Positions 1 through 7,154 of a stretch of 64,000 bases of DNA are shown one piece after another. The stretch's first letter is position 1. Each line of letters starts with the position of its first letter. Source of the stretch: Duganella sp. BJB480 (GTDB lineage: Bacteria; Pseudomonadota; Gammaproteobacteria; Burkholderiales; Burkholderiaceae_D). The stretch lies in NCBI GenBank assembly GCA_003416985.1, contig QVIN01000010.1:1-64000 (forward strand). Direction: 5' to 3'. The notes beneath the pieces were generated by a model, which saw only the letters and a list, made by a program, of their open reading frames with translations, did not search any database and had not been told where the DNA came from. The position numbers were made by a program, and so were the translations under genes.

Positions 1-113
1 TACTCACCCGTTCGCCACTCGCCGCCAGGTTGCCCCGCGCTGCCGTTCGACTTGCATGTGTAAGGCATGCCGCCAGCGTTCAATCTGAGCCAGGATCAAA
101 CTCTTCAGTTTAA
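1..113 (-). rRNA. 16S ribosomal RNA, 5' end (partial)
   Basis: Read on the minus strand this contains the universal 16S 5' segment AGAGTTTGATCCTGGCTCAG followed by a betaproteobacterial ATTGAACGCTGGCGGCATGC stretch and the start of the V1 region. Only about the first 110 nt are present; the rest of the gene lies beyond the left edge. The exact mature 5' end (about 110-113) is placed by analogy with E. coli 16S, which starts a few bases before the AGAGTTTGAT segment. Confidence 0.97.
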
Positions 114-296
114 TCTCTGTTTATTTGACACTTTCGTGTCACCGTCATTGCTGACGGGTCGCTCACTCAAAATACTGACAGGCCACTATTTTCATAGCGC
201 CTATTTCATTACTTCTTGTGAACATTTGATATTTTAAGTATCAGCGAAACGAGTTCGCTGTGCACTTCCATCAAACGTCCACACTTATCGACTGTT

Positions 297-310
297 AATT
301 TTTAAAGAAC
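297..310 (-). promoter_or_regulatory. rrn leader boxA-like antitermination element
   Basis: On the minus strand the leader reads GTTCTTTAAAAATT, close to the boxA consensus (TGCTCTTTAACA) found in bacterial rRNA leaders, about 190 nt upstream of the 16S 5' end. A small hairpin with 7-bp arms (CAGCGAA/TTCGCTG, 242-260) lies between it and the 16S gene and may belong to the leader fold or RNase III processing region. The role in Nus-dependent antitermination is inferred from position and similarity. Confidence 0.65.
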
Positions 311-365
311 TTTATTCGGTACTGCGTTTGCTGCGAAGCGTTGTGTCCGTCAGCGAAGAAGAAAG

Positions 366-394
366 AGTATGAAGCGTTTAGATCGTTTCGTCAA
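366..394 (-). promoter_or_regulatory. rrn promoter P2 (candidate)
   Basis: On the minus strand: TTGACG (389-394), 17-nt spacer, CATACT (366-371). It lies about 70 nt upstream of boxA. Downstream member of a tandem pair typical of rRNA operons. The -10 matches consensus only moderately, so this is the weaker of the two. Confidence 0.5.
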
Positions 395-453
395 CCCCTT
401 CTTTTTTTCCCCACCTAACTCAGCAACGTGTGCTGTGTTCTGCGAGGGGGCGA

Positions 454-482
454 ACTATAGCAAACGAAAATGGATTCCGCAA
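454..482 (-). promoter_or_regulatory. rrn promoter P1 (candidate)
   Basis: On the minus strand: TTGCGG (477-482), exactly 17 nt, then TATAGT (454-459), followed by a G/C-rich discriminator (TCGCCCCC). A GC-rich discriminator is characteristic of stringently controlled rRNA promoters. The start point would be near 447, giving a leader of about 335 nt. Between this promoter and the kinase start at 681 I see no gene on either strand; the plus-strand reading frame open from 369 runs through these rRNA control elements and is unlikely to be translated there. Confidence 0.6.
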
Positions 483-680
483 GTGCTGCGCCGCAACGCG
501 TGGCCGCCCTTCCTCTCTCTCCGCCTCCCATCCCCGTTATTCTGCAGACTGTCGCATGGCATTGGCTCTCATGCTTCCAATCCCTTACAGTTGCATCGTC
601 CCAATAGCTTTGTCCAACAACAGTTGATCGCTAAGCTACACTTGCCGCTTGCACGACAATTCATAGAACGAAAGCCTCAC

Positions 681-2030
681 ATGTTTCCGATGCCTAAAAC
701 CCAAGACACCCTGAAAACCGCCGGCGCCTGGCTGCACCGCGGTTTCGATGCGACCGCTACCTGGGTTACTCAACTGTCGTGGTGGAAGTTCCTGGTCTTC
801 GCGGTGTTGACACTGATTGCCGGCTCCATCCTGCAGGACGAGCTGTTCTCGTCCAGCCCGGACGAAGAAGTGGTGATCAAGAACGACAAGCATCCCAAGC
901 GCAAAAACGGCGACACCAATATCCTGATCGACGACAGCGGCATCCACTTCAACCCGCGCGGCAAGATCCGCAACAAGGATGCCGACAAGTCCGATAAGAA
1001 CGACTCCTCCGATTCCAGCAACGAAGACAGTAATTCGCCCCACGTCCCGCCGGTAGCCCCTCCAGCCGAACCCGCCGACGCGGCGCCTGCCGCGCCGCCA
1101 GCCCCTCCGGCCCCGGCCGCCAAACCGGGCAAGCCAGGCGCGGCATCCGTCCCTGCCCTGCCCACCCTGCCGGGCGAGGAAGTCCACATCGACCTGCCGC
1201 CGCAGATCGGCGAAGAGCTGTCGAACGCCATCGAAGAAGCGGTTGACGACGCCGCCGAGCAGAAGGTCACCCGTTACCACCGCCAAGCCTCGACCTGGTT
1301 CAAGAGCTTCGTCTCGCTGCTGGTGCTCGCGCTGTTCGGCACCAAGGCCCTGATGGGCGGCAAAAAACGCGCCGAAGCCGAAACGCTGACCGCCAACGCC
1401 GCCGTCGAACGCGAATCCATGCAGCGCCAGCTCAGCGAAGCGAAGATGCAGATGATGCAGGCCCAGGTCGAACCTCACTTCCTGTTCAACACCCTGGCCT
1501 CGGTCGAGCACCTGATCGAAACCGACCCGCCGCGCGCCTCGGCCATGCAGCGCAGCCTGATCAAATACCTGCGCGCGGTGCTGCCGCAGATGCGCGACAA
1601 CGCGCTGATCACCAACCTGGGCCGCGAAGCCGACATGGTGGTGGCCTACCTGAACCTGCTGAAAATGCGTATGGAAGAACGCCTGACCGTCGACTTCGAC
1701 ATTCCCGACGGCCTGCGCACCGCGGCCTTCCCGCCGATGATGCTGCAATCGATGGTGGAAAACGCCATCAAGCACGGCCTGGAAGCCAAACCCGAGGGCG
1801 GCACGCTGAAAGTGCGCGCCGACGTGGCCCACAACAAACTGCGCGTGATTGTCACCGACAACGGCCTCGGCTTCGGCGCCGTGCCCAGCGATGGCACCGG
1901 CCTGGGCCTGATGACCATCCGCGAACGCCTGAAACTGCTGCACGGCGACCAGGGCCAGTTGCTGATCGCCGCCAACAGCCCGAGCGGCGTCATCGCCACG
2001 ATCGAAGTGCCGTACCAGCTGTCCAAATAA
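681..2030 (+). CDS. LytS/AlgZ-family sensor histidine kinase
   Basis: Membrane sensor kinase of about 449 aa. A first hydrophobic segment (about residues 34-52) and a second (about 208-228) flank an unusual charged, then Pro/Ala-rich loop of about 150 residues, probably periplasmic. A short coiled coil leads into the His_kinase domain (PF06580 type) with the QVEPHFLFN motif (phospho-acceptor His near 266), then a HATPase domain with N-box MVENAIKHG, DNGLGFG and GLGLMTIRERL. The frame is open from 369, but that stretch overlaps the rRNA promoters and looks non-coding, so I start at the ATG at 681 (690 is an alternative; no strong ribosome-binding site precedes either). The LytTR regulator gene begins 73 bp downstream, so the two form a signalling pair. 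The signal is unknown; the long Pro/Ala loop is the distinctive part. Confidence 0.9.
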   Translation: MFPMPKTQDTLKTAGAWLHRGFDATATWVTQLSWWKFLVFAVLTLIAGSILQDELFSSSPDEEVVIKNDKHPKRKNGDTNILIDDSGIHFNPRGKIRNKDADKSDKNDSSDSSNEDSNSPHVPPVAPPAEPADAAPAAPPAPPAPAAKPGKPGAASVPALPTLPGEEVHIDLPPQIGEELSNAIEEAVDDAAEQKVTRYHRQASTWFKSFVSLLVLALFGTKALMGGKKRAEAETLTANAAVERESMQRQLSEAKMQMMQAQVEPHFLFNTLASVEHLIETDPPRASAMQRSLIKYLRAVLPQMRDNALITNLGREADMVVAYLNLLKMRMEERLTVDFDIPDGLRTAAFPPMMLQSMVENAIKHGLEAKPEGGTLKVRADVAHNKLRVIVTDNGLGFGAVPSDGTGLGLMTIRERLKLLHGDQGQLLIAANSPSGVIATIEVPYQLSK

Positions 2031-2103
2031 GATCGATTGATTATTACAGCGATTCGTTGAATAATTAATTGTTTAAATAATTAACATTGCAGAACACACC
2101 CAC

Positions 2104-2871
2104 ATGCCTACAGCAATCATTGCCGACGACGAACGTTTGATGCGCGACCAACTGCGCATGCGCCTGGGCCAGGTCTGGCCCGAGCTGGAGATCATTGGCG
2201 AAGCCAAGAATGGCGACGAGGCGATCGAGCTGGTCGACCAACTCAAGCCGGACTTCACCTTCCTCGACATCCGCATGCCCGGCAAGACCGGCATGGAGGC
2301 GGCCACGGTCATCGGCAACAAGAGCCACATCGTGTTCGTGACCGCCTACGACGCCTACGCGGTCGAAGCCTTCGAACGGGGCGCGGTCGACTACGTGCTC
2401 AAACCGCCCGAGCAGGAGCGTCTGCAGATCACGGTCGACCGTCTCAAGACCCGCATGAGCAAGCCAGGCGCGGCCGCCGACGTCAACGCCAGCGTGACGG
2501 CCATGCTGTCGCAACTGGCGGAAAAGATCACCGCGCCCAAGCCGACCTATCTGCAATGGATCCAGGCCAGCATCGGCCAGGACCTGCGCATGATCCCGGT
2601 CGAGGAAATCCTGTTCTTCCGCTCGGACGAAAAGTACACCTGCGTGCAGACCGAACGCTACGAGGCGCTGATCCGCAAGCCGGTGCGCGACCTGGCCGAG
2701 GAGCTGGACCCGGCGCTGTTCTGGCAGATCCACCGCGCCACGCTGGTCAATGTCAACGCCATCGAGGGCGTGACGCGCGACATACGCGGCCGCCACCTGG
2801 TCATGATCAAGGGCAAGCCGGACAAGCTGGAAGTGAGCCGCAGCTTCCTGCACCTGTTCAAGCAGATGTAA
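2104..2871 (+). CDS. LytTR-family response regulator
   Basis: 255 aa. The N-terminal receiver domain has the acidic pocket (ADDE near residues 7-10), phospho-acceptor Asp55 in FLDIRMPG, the conserved Thr in FVTAYD and Lys in YVLKPP. A linker of about 25 residues leads to a C-terminal LytTR DNA-binding domain (about 150-253; typical FFRSDEKYT and FWQIHRATLVNVNAI segments). LytTR proteins bind direct repeats upstream of target promoters. It is the expected partner of the kinase encoded just upstream. The 73-bp gap is AT-rich and contains AATAATTAA twice (2060-2084 area), which might serve as a separate promoter, but I cannot define one. Targets are unknown. Confidence 0.93.
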   Translation: MPTAIIADDERLMRDQLRMRLGQVWPELEIIGEAKNGDEAIELVDQLKPDFTFLDIRMPGKTGMEAATVIGNKSHIVFVTAYDAYAVEAFERGAVDYVLKPPEQERLQITVDRLKTRMSKPGAAADVNASVTAMLSQLAEKITAPKPTYLQWIQASIGQDLRMIPVEEILFFRSDEKYTCVQTERYEALIRKPVRDLAEELDPALFWQIHRATLVNVNAIEGVTRDIRGRHLVMIKGKPDKLEVSRSFLHLFKQM

Positions 2872-2971
2872 TACCGCCGCCGACGTCCCGCACGTCTGCG
2901 GCATATCAAACCCTAGCCACGCGCTTGCTTTAGTGTGAATCCACGCGGCCGCCGGCCGCATGGAGGCGCGC

Positions 2972-4132
2972 ATGGGTCGAACCCGATCACTACTGTTACT
3001 CACGGGCGCCATCGCGCTCGCCAGCCGGCTGTCCTGGCGCATGGGCTGGCAATGCGCGCGCACCGCCGCCGCCCACAAGCGCAGCCGAGGCATCATCCAG
3101 CACGCCAACGACGCCATCATTTCCACCGACGAGCGCCAGCGCATCCTGCAAGCCAACCCCTCGGCGGCCGCCATGTTCGGCACCACGGTGCAGGCGATGG
3201 AAGGCGCGCCGCTGCAGCAATTCATCCCGCGCGACCAGCGCCTGAGCAACGAACCGACCTCCACCCGTTACTTCGGCAGCACCGGCATCCGCCTGCGCAT
3301 GAAAGGCCGCCGCGCCAGCGATTATGCGGTGACAGGGCTCAAGGCCGGCGGCCAGCACTTCCCGCTGGAGGGTTCGATCTCGTCGCTGGCGGAAAACGGC
3401 CACCGCATCTACACCATCATCCTGCGCGACATCACCGAGCGCAAGCTGGTGCAGGAGCAGCTGGAACAATCCTACTCGCAGCTGCGCGAGCTGTCGGCCG
3501 CGCTGCAGACGATACGGGAAGAGGAACGCAAGCACATCGCCCGCGAACTGCATGACGACCTGGGCCAGCTGCTGGCGACGCTGCGGGTGGATCTGGCGCT
3601 GCTGCAACAACAGCATAACAACGATGCGGCGGCCCGCAAGCTCCAGGCCGGCATGGACGAGCTGCTGATGTCGGCGATCACGTCGCTGCGGCGCATCGCC
3701 AGCAATTTGCGGCCGCGCGCGCTCGATGAGGGAGGCTTGTATTTTGCGCTGGAGAGCCTGCGCCAGGAGTTCGTCGCGCGCTACGGCATCGCCTGCACGC
3801 TGGACGCGAATGAAGAGGACTTGATACTGGACGACGCCTACAGCACGGCCATCTTCCGCATTGCGCAGGAAGCGCTGACCAACATCACCCGCCACGCCGA
3901 GGCGAGCAAGGTTATGCTGTCGCTGCACCGCGTCGACGGGCAGCTGAAAATCACCATCCACGACGACGGCCGCGGCATCGCCGAAAAGGACATGGACAAG
4001 GCATCGTCCTTCGGCCTGATCGGGATGCGCGAACGCGTCTGGGCACTGCATGGCGACATCTCCATCGTCAGCGATGGCGGCACCCGGATCACGATCCGGC
4101 TGCCGTTGCCGCCCCAGGAAAACGCCGCCTGA
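2972..4132 (+). CDS. PAS-domain sensor histidine kinase (NarX/DegS-like, orphan)
   Basis: About 386 aa. A single N-terminal hydrophobic segment (about 5-22) is followed by a PAS domain (about 35-150, beginning near ANDAIISTDERQRILQANP), a coiled-coil linker, a HisKA_3 dimerisation domain with the RELHDDLGQ motif (phospho-His about 194) and a HATPase domain (EALTNITRHAEAS, DDGRGI, GLIGMRERV). I start at the ATG at 2972 because GGAGG lies 6 nt before it; an in-frame ATG at 2960 has no such site. HisKA_3 kinases normally partner a NarL/FixJ-type regulator, and none is encoded next to it: upstream is a LytTR regulator, downstream a porin on the other strand. Its partner is therefore elsewhere. 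Confidence 0.88.
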   Translation: MGRTRSLLLLTGAIALASRLSWRMGWQCARTAAAHKRSRGIIQHANDAIISTDERQRILQANPSAAAMFGTTVQAMEGAPLQQFIPRDQRLSNEPTSTRYFGSTGIRLRMKGRRASDYAVTGLKAGGQHFPLEGSISSLAENGHRIYTIILRDITERKLVQEQLEQSYSQLRELSAALQTIREEERKHIARELHDDLGQLLATLRVDLALLQQQHNNDAAARKLQAGMDELLMSAITSLRRIASNLRPRALDEGGLYFALESLRQEFVARYGIACTLDANEEDLILDDAYSTAIFRIAQEALTNITRHAEASKVMLSLHRVDGQLKITIHDDGRGIAEKDMDKASSFGLIGMRERVWALHGDISIVSDGGTRITIRLPLPPQENAA

Positions 4133-4138
4133 TCCCGC

Positions 4139-5230
4139 TTAGAACGCGTGACGAATGCCGACGTTGAAGGCCTTGTCGCCGCTACCAGCTTCGTTGTTGT
4201 TACCAACGGTGTAGCCGGCGCCGTTCTTGTTCTTGATCTTGGCGTAGGCGACATACATGCCGGTACGCTTCGACAACGAGTACAGGTAGCCCAGCGCCCA
4301 CTGGTCGGCGTCCTGGTTGTTGACGGTCTTGTCGTTCTTGCGGATGTACGAAGCCATGATGGTGCCACTCGGAGCGACCGGCACTTGCACGCCGATCAAC
4401 AGGTCGTTGCTGTCGATGCTGGCTTTTGGCGCCACGGCGTAACCGTAGGCGTTGGCCACCGGCAGTGCCGCGCTGTTCACGCCCTTGTCCGCGCCGTAGG
4501 CGAAGAAGGCTTTGACGACCTGGAAGTCGTAGTTGATCGCGAACAGGGTGTTGCGGCCGGTGTCCTGCAGCTTGGCAGGGGTCGCGCCGACGGCGGCGGT
4601 GTCGTTGTTGCGGTTGTTGTACACCAGGCGCGCGTTCAGCGGGCCGTTGGCGTAGTTCAGGCCGAAGCCGAACTGGCGGCCGGCGGTCGAGCTGCCAGCC
4701 TGCTCGCCCAGCGAGTACAGGCCGTCGGCGCTGAAGCCTTCCATCACCGGGGTCGAGTAGACCAGGGCGTTGCTGGTGCGGGTGTTCGCGCCGGCGGCTG
4801 GGAACAGGTTCTTGATGCTGCCAGCGTAACCGGCGCCGAATGGGTCGGCGACCTGGCTCATGGCGTTGTACAGCATGGTGTATTGACGGCCGATGGTCAG
4901 GGTGCCGGCATCCTTGCTCTTCAGGCCGACGAACGACTGACGGTTGAACAGCGCACTGTTGGCGTTGTCCAGCGAGCCATCGTCCACTTTCAGGCCGGTT
5001 TCCAGGGTGAAGATGGCCGACAGGCCGTTGCCCAGGTCTTCAGTACCGCGGAAGCCCAGACGGGACTGGCCGCCGATACCGCTGGTGACTTTGGTCACGC
5101 TGCCTGCAGCGCCGCCGCGCTCGCTGACCAGGCCGGCATCAACCAGGCCGTAGATCGTGACATTCGATTGAGCTTGTGCTTGAGCTGCGAAACCGCCGAT
5201 GATCATTGCTACCAGAGTAAGTTTTTTCAC
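4139..5230 (-). CDS. Gram-negative general porin (Burkholderiales type)
   Basis: About 363 aa outer-membrane trimeric porin. The sequence begins with a signal peptide (KKLTLVAMIIGGFAAQAQAQ) and the typical mature start SNVTIYGLVDAGL; beta-strand motifs such as SRLGFRGTEDLGNGL and LFNRQSFVGLKS recur, and the chain ends in HAF with the C-terminal Phe needed for outer-membrane assembly. I choose the GTG start at 5230: it is preceded by a GAGA ribosome-binding site and gives a normal-length signal peptide. An in-frame ATG 39 nt upstream has no such site. The gene is monocistronic, with a palindrome (5323-5335) and the terminator of the neighbouring methyltransferase gene upstream. Small hydrophilic solutes are the likely substrates. 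Confidence 0.95.
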   Translation of the reverse strand: MKKLTLVAMIIGGFAAQAQAQSNVTIYGLVDAGLVSERGGAAGSVTKVTSGIGGQSRLGFRGTEDLGNGLSAIFTLETGLKVDDGSLDNANSALFNRQSFVGLKSKDAGTLTIGRQYTMLYNAMSQVADPFGAGYAGSIKNLFPAAGANTRTSNALVYSTPVMEGFSADGLYSLGEQAGSSTAGRQFGFGLNYANGPLNARLVYNNRNNDTAAVGATPAKLQDTGRNTLFAINYDFQVVKAFFAYGADKGVNSAALPVANAYGYAVAPKASIDSNDLLIGVQVPVAPSGTIMASYIRKNDKTVNNQDADQWALGYLYSLSKRTGMYVAYAKIKNKNGAGYTVGNNNEAGSGDKAFNVGIRHAF

Positions 5231-5322
5231 TTGATGTTCTCTACTTGAGGTTGGAAGAAGTAATTGCATGTAATGAATCTACGGGGCGAATAATGCCTAT
5301 TAATTACTTCAACAATGTGACA

Positions 5323-5335
5323 TTGACCATTTGTT
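5323..5335. promoter_or_regulatory. 13-bp palindrome upstream of the porin gene
   Basis: CAATGT-G-ACATTG is a perfect inverted repeat about 95 bp upstream of the porin start. It could be an operator for porin expression. No regulator can be assigned and such a short palindrome may be fortuitous. Confidence 0.3.
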
Positions 5336-5352
5336 GTAAATTGGCACCAAGA

Positions 5353-5380
5353 TAAAAAAAGCCGCTCAAGGCGGCTTTTA
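5353..5380 (-). terminator. Rho-independent terminator of the methyltransferase gene
   Basis: On the minus strand GCCGCC-TTGA-GCGGC is followed by a run of seven T. It lies 11 bp beyond the stop codon of the methyltransferase gene. The flanking TAAAA would give some activity in the other direction too. Confidence 0.85.
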
Positions 5381-5390
5381 GGGGCGGCGC

Positions 5391-6044
5391 TTATTTCAAG
5401 CGGCAACTGAGCAGGTAGTAATACTCCAGCCGCTCGACGCGGATCTGCCGCGCCGACGTGGCGAAGCGCTTGCGCAGCGTGCTGTCGGTCAGGTAGTTCT
5501 TCATCACTTCGTAGCGCTGGCCGTCGTCGGCGGTCAGGATCTGGAAGGTGTTGCCTTCCAGGTCGGTGCGGGCGAAGACCATGCTGTTGCCATCGACATA
5601 AGACTCGTCCAGCAGCACCAGCAACACATCCTTGCCCAGCTTGGCGCGCAGGGTCTTCAGGTACTTTTCCTGATCTTCACGCTTGACGTGCGCCCACAGG
5701 CCGGCCGCGAACACCGCCGTGTACTTGCCCTCCAGGCCGTCCGGCAGGTTGAAGGCGTCCATCACGCCGAAGGTCACCACATCCTCGTCCAGGCCACGGG
5801 TTTCGGCCAGCGCGATCATTTCCGGCAGCAGGTCGGTGGCATGCACCGATTCCGCCACTTCGGCGATCAGGTCAGTCCAGTAAGCGGTGCCGCAGGCCAG
5901 CTCCAGCACCTTGTGGCCCTGGAACAGCTCGGCGACCATTTCCTGCAGGTCATCCAGATCGTCGAAGCGCTCTTCCTGCGCATAGACCTGGTCATAGTTG
6001 TCGGCGTTGACGGCATAAAATTGTGCCAACTGATTGGTAATCAT
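5391..6044 (-). CDS. Class I SAM-dependent methyltransferase
   Basis: 217 aa. Motif I, VLELACGTAYWT (about residues 45-56), binds S-adenosylmethionine; HATDLLPEMIALA (motif II) and a GVMDAFNLP segment (motif III) follow, so this is a Rossmann-fold methyltransferase of the Methyltransf_25/11 type. The substrate cannot be read from the sequence. It starts 15 bp after the stop of cysB on the same strand, so it is probably co-transcribed with the sulfur regulator, and it ends at its own terminator. Linkage to sulfur or SAM metabolism is only a contextual suggestion. Confidence 0.85.
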   Translation of the reverse strand: MITNQLAQFYAVNADNYDQVYAQEERFDDLDDLQEMVAELFQGHKVLELACGTAYWTDLIAEVAESVHATDLLPEMIALAETRGLDEDVVTFGVMDAFNLPDGLEGKYTAVFAAGLWAHVKREDQEKYLKTLRAKLGKDVLLVLLDESYVDGNSMVFARTDLEGNTFQILTADDGQRYEVMKNYLTDSTLRKRFATSARQIRVERLEYYYLLSCRLK

Positions 6045-6059
6045 GTCTTACTTTCTAAT

Positions 6060-7001
6060 TTACAGTTCGTAGTGTTCTTTTTCACCGCTCATGGCCTGCT
6101 CGATCAACTTGCGGTTGAGCGTAGGCGCCAGCAGTTCAATAAAGGTGTAGATATAGCTGCGCAGATAAGCCCCGTGCTTGACCGCCACCCGCGACACATT
6201 CATGCCGAACAGGTGGCCCACAGGGATGGCGCGCAGGTTCTTGTCGCGCTCGGCATCGAAGGCCATGCCCGCTATGATACCAATCCCCATGCCCAACTCC
6301 ACATAAGTCTTGATCACGTCGGCGTCGATGGCTTCCAGCAGCACATCCAGCTTCAGCCCGCGCAGGGAGAAGGCATGGTCGATCTTGCTGCGGCCGGCAA
6401 AGGCGCCATCGTAAGTGATAATCGGGAAAGCGGCAATTTCTTCCAGCGTCACCTGCCTGGATTTGAGCAAGGGATGGTCCGGCGCCACCACCACCACATG
6501 TTCCCATTGATAACATGGCAAAGTTATCAATCCAGTCACGCCGGCGATGGATTCGGTGGCGATGGCCAGGTCGGCCTGGTCGCGCTGGACCATCTCGGCG
6601 ATCTGCTGGGGGTTGCCTTGCAATAAAGACAATCGCACCTTGGGAAACTTCAGCATGAAGGCCTGCACCACTTTCGGCAGCGTGTAGCGCGCCTGCGTGT
6701 GTGTGGTGGCGATGGTAAAACTGCCGCTGTCCTGCGCCGCATATTCCTTGCCGATGCGCTTGAGGCTGTCGATCTCCTGCATAATAAGCTCTACCGATTC
6801 CAGCACCAGCCGCCCCGGTTCCGTCAGGCCGCGGATGCGCTTGCCGTGCCGGGTGAAGATATCGACGCCCAGCTCCTCCTCCAGCTCGATAATCGCCTTG
6901 GAAACGCCGGGCTGCGACGTAAACAGCGCCTTGGCGGCATCGGTCAGGTTGTAGTTCTGGCGTACAGCTTCGCGCACGAAGCGCAGTTGGTGAAGGTTCA
7001 T
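6060..7001 (-). CDS. cysB: LysR-family regulator of sulfur assimilation, CysB
   Basis: 313 aa. It has an N-terminal winged helix-turn-helix (MNLHQLRFVREAVRQNYNLT, then QPGVSKAIIELEEELG) and a CysB-type effector domain with the characteristic TTHTQARYTLP segment that binds N-acetylserine or sulfate in this family. Length agrees with CysB/Cbl (about 313-324 aa). It is transcribed divergently from cysI across a 153-bp gap that holds a LysR-type inverted repeat and phased direct repeats, so it very likely activates the cys operon. Whether it is CysB or the paralogue Cbl cannot be fully settled, but its place beside the whole operon favours CysB. Confidence 0.93.
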   Translation of the reverse strand: MNLHQLRFVREAVRQNYNLTDAAKALFTSQPGVSKAIIELEEELGVDIFTRHGKRIRGLTEPGRLVLESVELIMQEIDSLKRIGKEYAAQDSGSFTIATTHTQARYTLPKVVQAFMLKFPKVRLSLLQGNPQQIAEMVQRDQADLAIATESIAGVTGLITLPCYQWEHVVVVAPDHPLLKSRQVTLEEIAAFPIITYDGAFAGRSKIDHAFSLRGLKLDVLLEAIDADVIKTYVELGMGIGIIAGMAFDAERDKNLRAIPVGHLFGMNVSRVAVKHGAYLRSYIYTFIELLAPTLNRKLIEQAMSGEKEHYEL

Positions 7002-7038
7002 TGCAGGTCCGGGCCCATCATAAATTATTAACGTGCAT

Positions 7039-7098
7039 GCTTATACCCAATACGTATATAAGCAAATAAAGACTAAGTCGTATGGAATAAAGACGAAG
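7039..7098 (+). promoter_or_regulatory. Predicted CysB activation site for the cys operon
   Basis: A perfect inverted repeat GCTTATA-N11-TATAAGC (7039-7063) matches the T-N11-A architecture of LysR-family sites. Immediately downstream are two copies of AATAAAGACnAAG (7065-7077 and 7086-7098), 21 bp apart, i.e. two helical turns. CysB sites in enterobacteria are known to be built of several half-sites on one DNA face. The block sits 56 bp before the cysI start and 38 bp beyond the cysB start, so it could activate cysI and repress cysB. CysB occupancy is inferred. Confidence 0.55.
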
Positions 7099-7154
7099 TT
7101 TATTACTATTAGCGCTAGTTTGGGGGTTCTAGCAAGCGACTATCTAGGAAGAAT

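Noticed and set aside
369..680. N-terminal extension of the LytS-type kinase
   Set aside because: Overlaps two rRNA promoters on the other strand, reads as non-coding sequence, and gives no signal peptide or domain.
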